This document shows positions 11,170 to 12,351 of a stretch of DNA of 12,351 nucleotides, piece by piece. The stretch's first letter is position 1, and each line of letters starts with the position of its first letter. The stretch is from assembly GCA_002319925.1 (NCBI GenBank), contig DCFP01000062.1, positions 1 to 12,351 of the forward strand. The letters run 5' to 3'. The notes beneath the pieces are model-generated. The model was not told where the DNA came from. It made no database searches and saw only the letters and a program-made list of their open reading frames with translations. Source of the DNA: Holophagaceae bacterium UBA1801 (lineage in GTDB: Bacteria > Acidobacteriota > Holophagae > Holophagales > Holophagaceae). The position numbers and the translations under genes were made by a program.

Positions 11170-11573
11170 CAGACCACCGCCTCTTCATTCGCTCGGACAT
11201 CCTTGATGTTGATGTAGGTCTTACCGTCCTTCTGGGTTTCCGACATTTCGACCGTGAAGAATAAGCCATCAGAGAGGTCCAGAAGGTTCTTGAAATCAGG
11301 GTGATGGTCATCGGGGGGAAGCTCGGCTCCGATGATGGCGTGGAGGCGCTCGACGCGGAGTCCGGCATAGTAGTCGCGTTTGGAACCGTCGAACTTGATG
11401 ACGTCATCGACCTCGGCGCCGGATTCGGTGTCGCGGTAGACGGCCTTGTAGACCACGGAGGCGTTGAACGCTGCGGGTTTGTTGACCTGCTCGAACTTCA
11501 CGAGGATGCAGGCATTGTGGACACCATTACCGAAATCAGCCGCAGGGGTAACACCGGGAGGGCAGAAGGACAT
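11169..11573 (-). CDS. Small OB-like phage protein, possibly single-strand DNA-associated
   Basis: A 134-aa beta-rich protein: GNGVHNACILVKFEQV (15-30), ASVVYKAVYRD (38-48), DDVIKFDGSKRDYYAGLRVE (56-75), DGLFFTVEMSE (102-112) and GKTYINIKDVRA (117-128). The order of strands and its length recall the DUF669-like proteins of phage recombination cassettes, which may act with single-stranded DNA. That link is tentative. The ATG at 11573 has AGGAG about 7 nt upstream and begins 9 nt after the preceding stop. Confidence 0.7.
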   Translation of the reverse strand: MSFCPPGVTPAADFGNGVHNACILVKFEQVNKPAAFNASVVYKAVYRDTESGAEVDDVIKFDGSKRDYYAGLRVERLHAIIGAELPPDDHHPDFKNLLDLSDGLFFTVEMSETQKDGKTYINIKDVRANEEAVV

Positions 11574-11582
11574 GGAGATCTC

Positions 11583-12351
11583 CTAGGAGGCAGCCGCGAT
11601 CGGCTGGAAGGTGGTAACAGGGGTGGCGTTGATAATCCGGACGGTGCGTTGGGACCAAGTCTCTTTGCCGGCCGCGAGCTTCTTGTTCGTGAGCTTGTCT
11701 CGAAGGCGCGTGAATTCCTCAGCCTTCAGGCGCGCGAGAGTAGGGCCGTTCTTTCCAGGCAGTAGATGGCCAGCCTTGAAGCAATAGGAGCGGTAGGCGT
11801 CCCGGTTGATCGAGAAGGCCTTCAGGAGCGTGCCCAGGGCCTCGTACTGCTCGGGGTTGATCCCTCCGGAGGCCTCGTCAGTGTCAGCGGGGGGGGCCAG
11901 GTCCATGCCGTCAACAAAGGCATGGGTGGCATCGGAGATAGGCGCCTTCTCAAGGGGAGGAAGCGCGTTGATGACGGCGCCAACCGTAGTGGCGCGGATC
12001 ATGGCGATCTCCTTGAGCAGCTCGGGGAGGGCCGTGGCTCCTTCCGCTTCCCAGGTAGCGACCAGCTTGTTGCGGGTCAGCTCGGGCATGCCAACGGTCA
12101 ACTCGAGCAGGTCCGTCATGGCGGTGACCCACTCCGCAGGGGGCTCGGTATGGGTGGGCTCGGGCTGCGAGCCCTGGACCGCGGGTTGGGCGACGCTCTG
12201 CGCCCCCGGTTTGGCGATCCCGGTTTCCACCTTGCCTGCGGGAGGCGCCGTTGCTTTGGGGGCGGTTGCCGGGGCGGTGGTGGTTGGCTTTGGTTGGATA
12301 GGGGCGGGGGTGCTGGGCGGGAGGGGCGCGAGATCAACACCAGCGGCGAGC
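11583..12351 (-). CDS. C-terminal part of a large Pro/Ala-rich phage protein, possibly a single-strand annealing protein (cut by window edge)
   Basis: The frame stays open to the right edge, giving 255 visible residues. A Pro/Ala/Thr-rich linker (the first ~75 residues, with many APAP- and PKPTTT-like runs) leads to helical regions. One has TDLLELTVGMPELTRNKLVA. A second, starting INPEQYEALGTLLKAFSINR and ending AEEFTRLRDKL, has the helical layout of the C-terminal tail that follows Rad52/ERF-like annealing domains. The catalytic domain would lie outside the window, so function is a guess from this tail and its neighbours. A GTG at 12230 lies in the middle of the linker and has no ribosome site, so it is not taken as the start. 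Confidence 0.65.
   Translation of the reverse strand, partial: LAAGVDLAPLPPSTPAPIQPKPTTTAPATAPKATAPPAGKVETGIAKPGAQSVAQPAVQGSQPEPTHTEPPAEWVTAMTDLLELTVGMPELTRNKLVATWEAEGATALPELLKEIAMIRATTVGAVINALPPLEKAPISDATHAFVDGMDLAPPADTDEASGGINPEQYEALGTLLKAFSINRDAYRSYCFKAGHLLPGKNGPTLARLKAEEFTRLRDKLTNKKLAAGKETWSQRTVRIINATPVTTFQPIAAAS

Larger units (their letters stand above)
4667..12351. mobile_element. Left end of an integrated phage or phage-like element
   Basis: The element is inferred from an integrase at its outer edge, an excisionase-like HTH gene, and a long single-strand operon of small, overlapping, mostly unknown genes with phage-early character. The chromosomal side ends with the LolA-like gene. 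The exact left attachment site is somewhere in 4667-4998 and cannot be fixed without the other end or an empty site. No tRNA gene overlaps this edge. Capsid, terminase and lysis genes are not in the window, so prophage versus other integrative element is not decided. Confidence 0.8.

Noticed and set aside
12116..12340. Pro-rich minus-strand frame and GTG 12230 as a gene start
   Set aside because: The Pro-rich frame is a shadow of the linker. The GTG lacks a ribosome site and the true frame is open to the window edge.
4667..12351. CRISPR array, toxin-antitoxin pair or known defence system
   Set aside because: No regularly spaced repeats longer than about 10 bp were found, and no gene has recognisable nuclease, toxin, helicase or reverse transcriptase motifs.

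Overview
This is a GC-rich bacterial chromosome segment, probably Gram-negative because it encodes a LolA-like periplasmic protein and a CheZ-like protein. An Acidobacteriota (Holophagae-like) or deltaproteobacterial host would fit, but nothing in the window settles it. The left third (about 1-4670) is ordinary chromosome. From about 4670 to the right edge lies one end of an integrated phage or phage-like element.

Chromosomal part. thiC (thiamin pyrimidine synthesis) reads leftward off the window. A divergent gene encodes a small helical protein with the DxxxQ motif of CheZ-type CheY-P phosphatases, followed by a short secreted, basic, proline-rich protein. Next comes a rightward cluster: mannose-1-phosphate guanylyltransferase, an unknown membrane-anchored helical protein, a free-standing cupin equal to the isomerase half of bifunctional ManC, and a LolA-like periplasmic protein. 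The two ManC activities are thus carried by separate genes with an unrelated gene between them. In front of the cupin gene its first 41 bases are duplicated, and about 147 bp of palindrome-rich sequence separates the two copies.

Element part. A palindrome- and repeat-rich stretch (4667-4998) leads to a full-length tyrosine integrase reading inward. It converges on a long leftward operon of small genes that fills the rest of the window. Read in the direction of transcription, the operon encodes: the C-terminal part of a large Pro/Ala-rich protein (possibly a single-strand annealing protein), a small OB-like protein, a coiled-coil phage protein, a run of small unknown proteins (several with Cys pairs), two small putative beta-barrel proteins, a 54-aa membrane protein, an 89-aa basic protein and an excisionase-like HTH protein. 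Nearly every junction is an ATGA, GTGA or TGATG overlap, so translation is probably coupled throughout. This arrangement fixes most start codons and reveals two genes of 51 and 54 codons. The operon ends in a rho-independent terminator that lies inside the last codons of the integrase gene. A 70-nt tRNA-like sequence on the opposite strand, with a plausible promoter of its own, interrupts the operon at 7421-7490.

The best candidates for something undescribed are the cupin-gene start duplication with its palindromic insert, the promoter-equipped but degenerate tRNA-like RNA, and the large hairpin in the only sizeable gap of the upper operon. No known defence system, toxin-antitoxin pair or CRISPR array is visible. 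The structural genes and the other end of the element lie outside the window.
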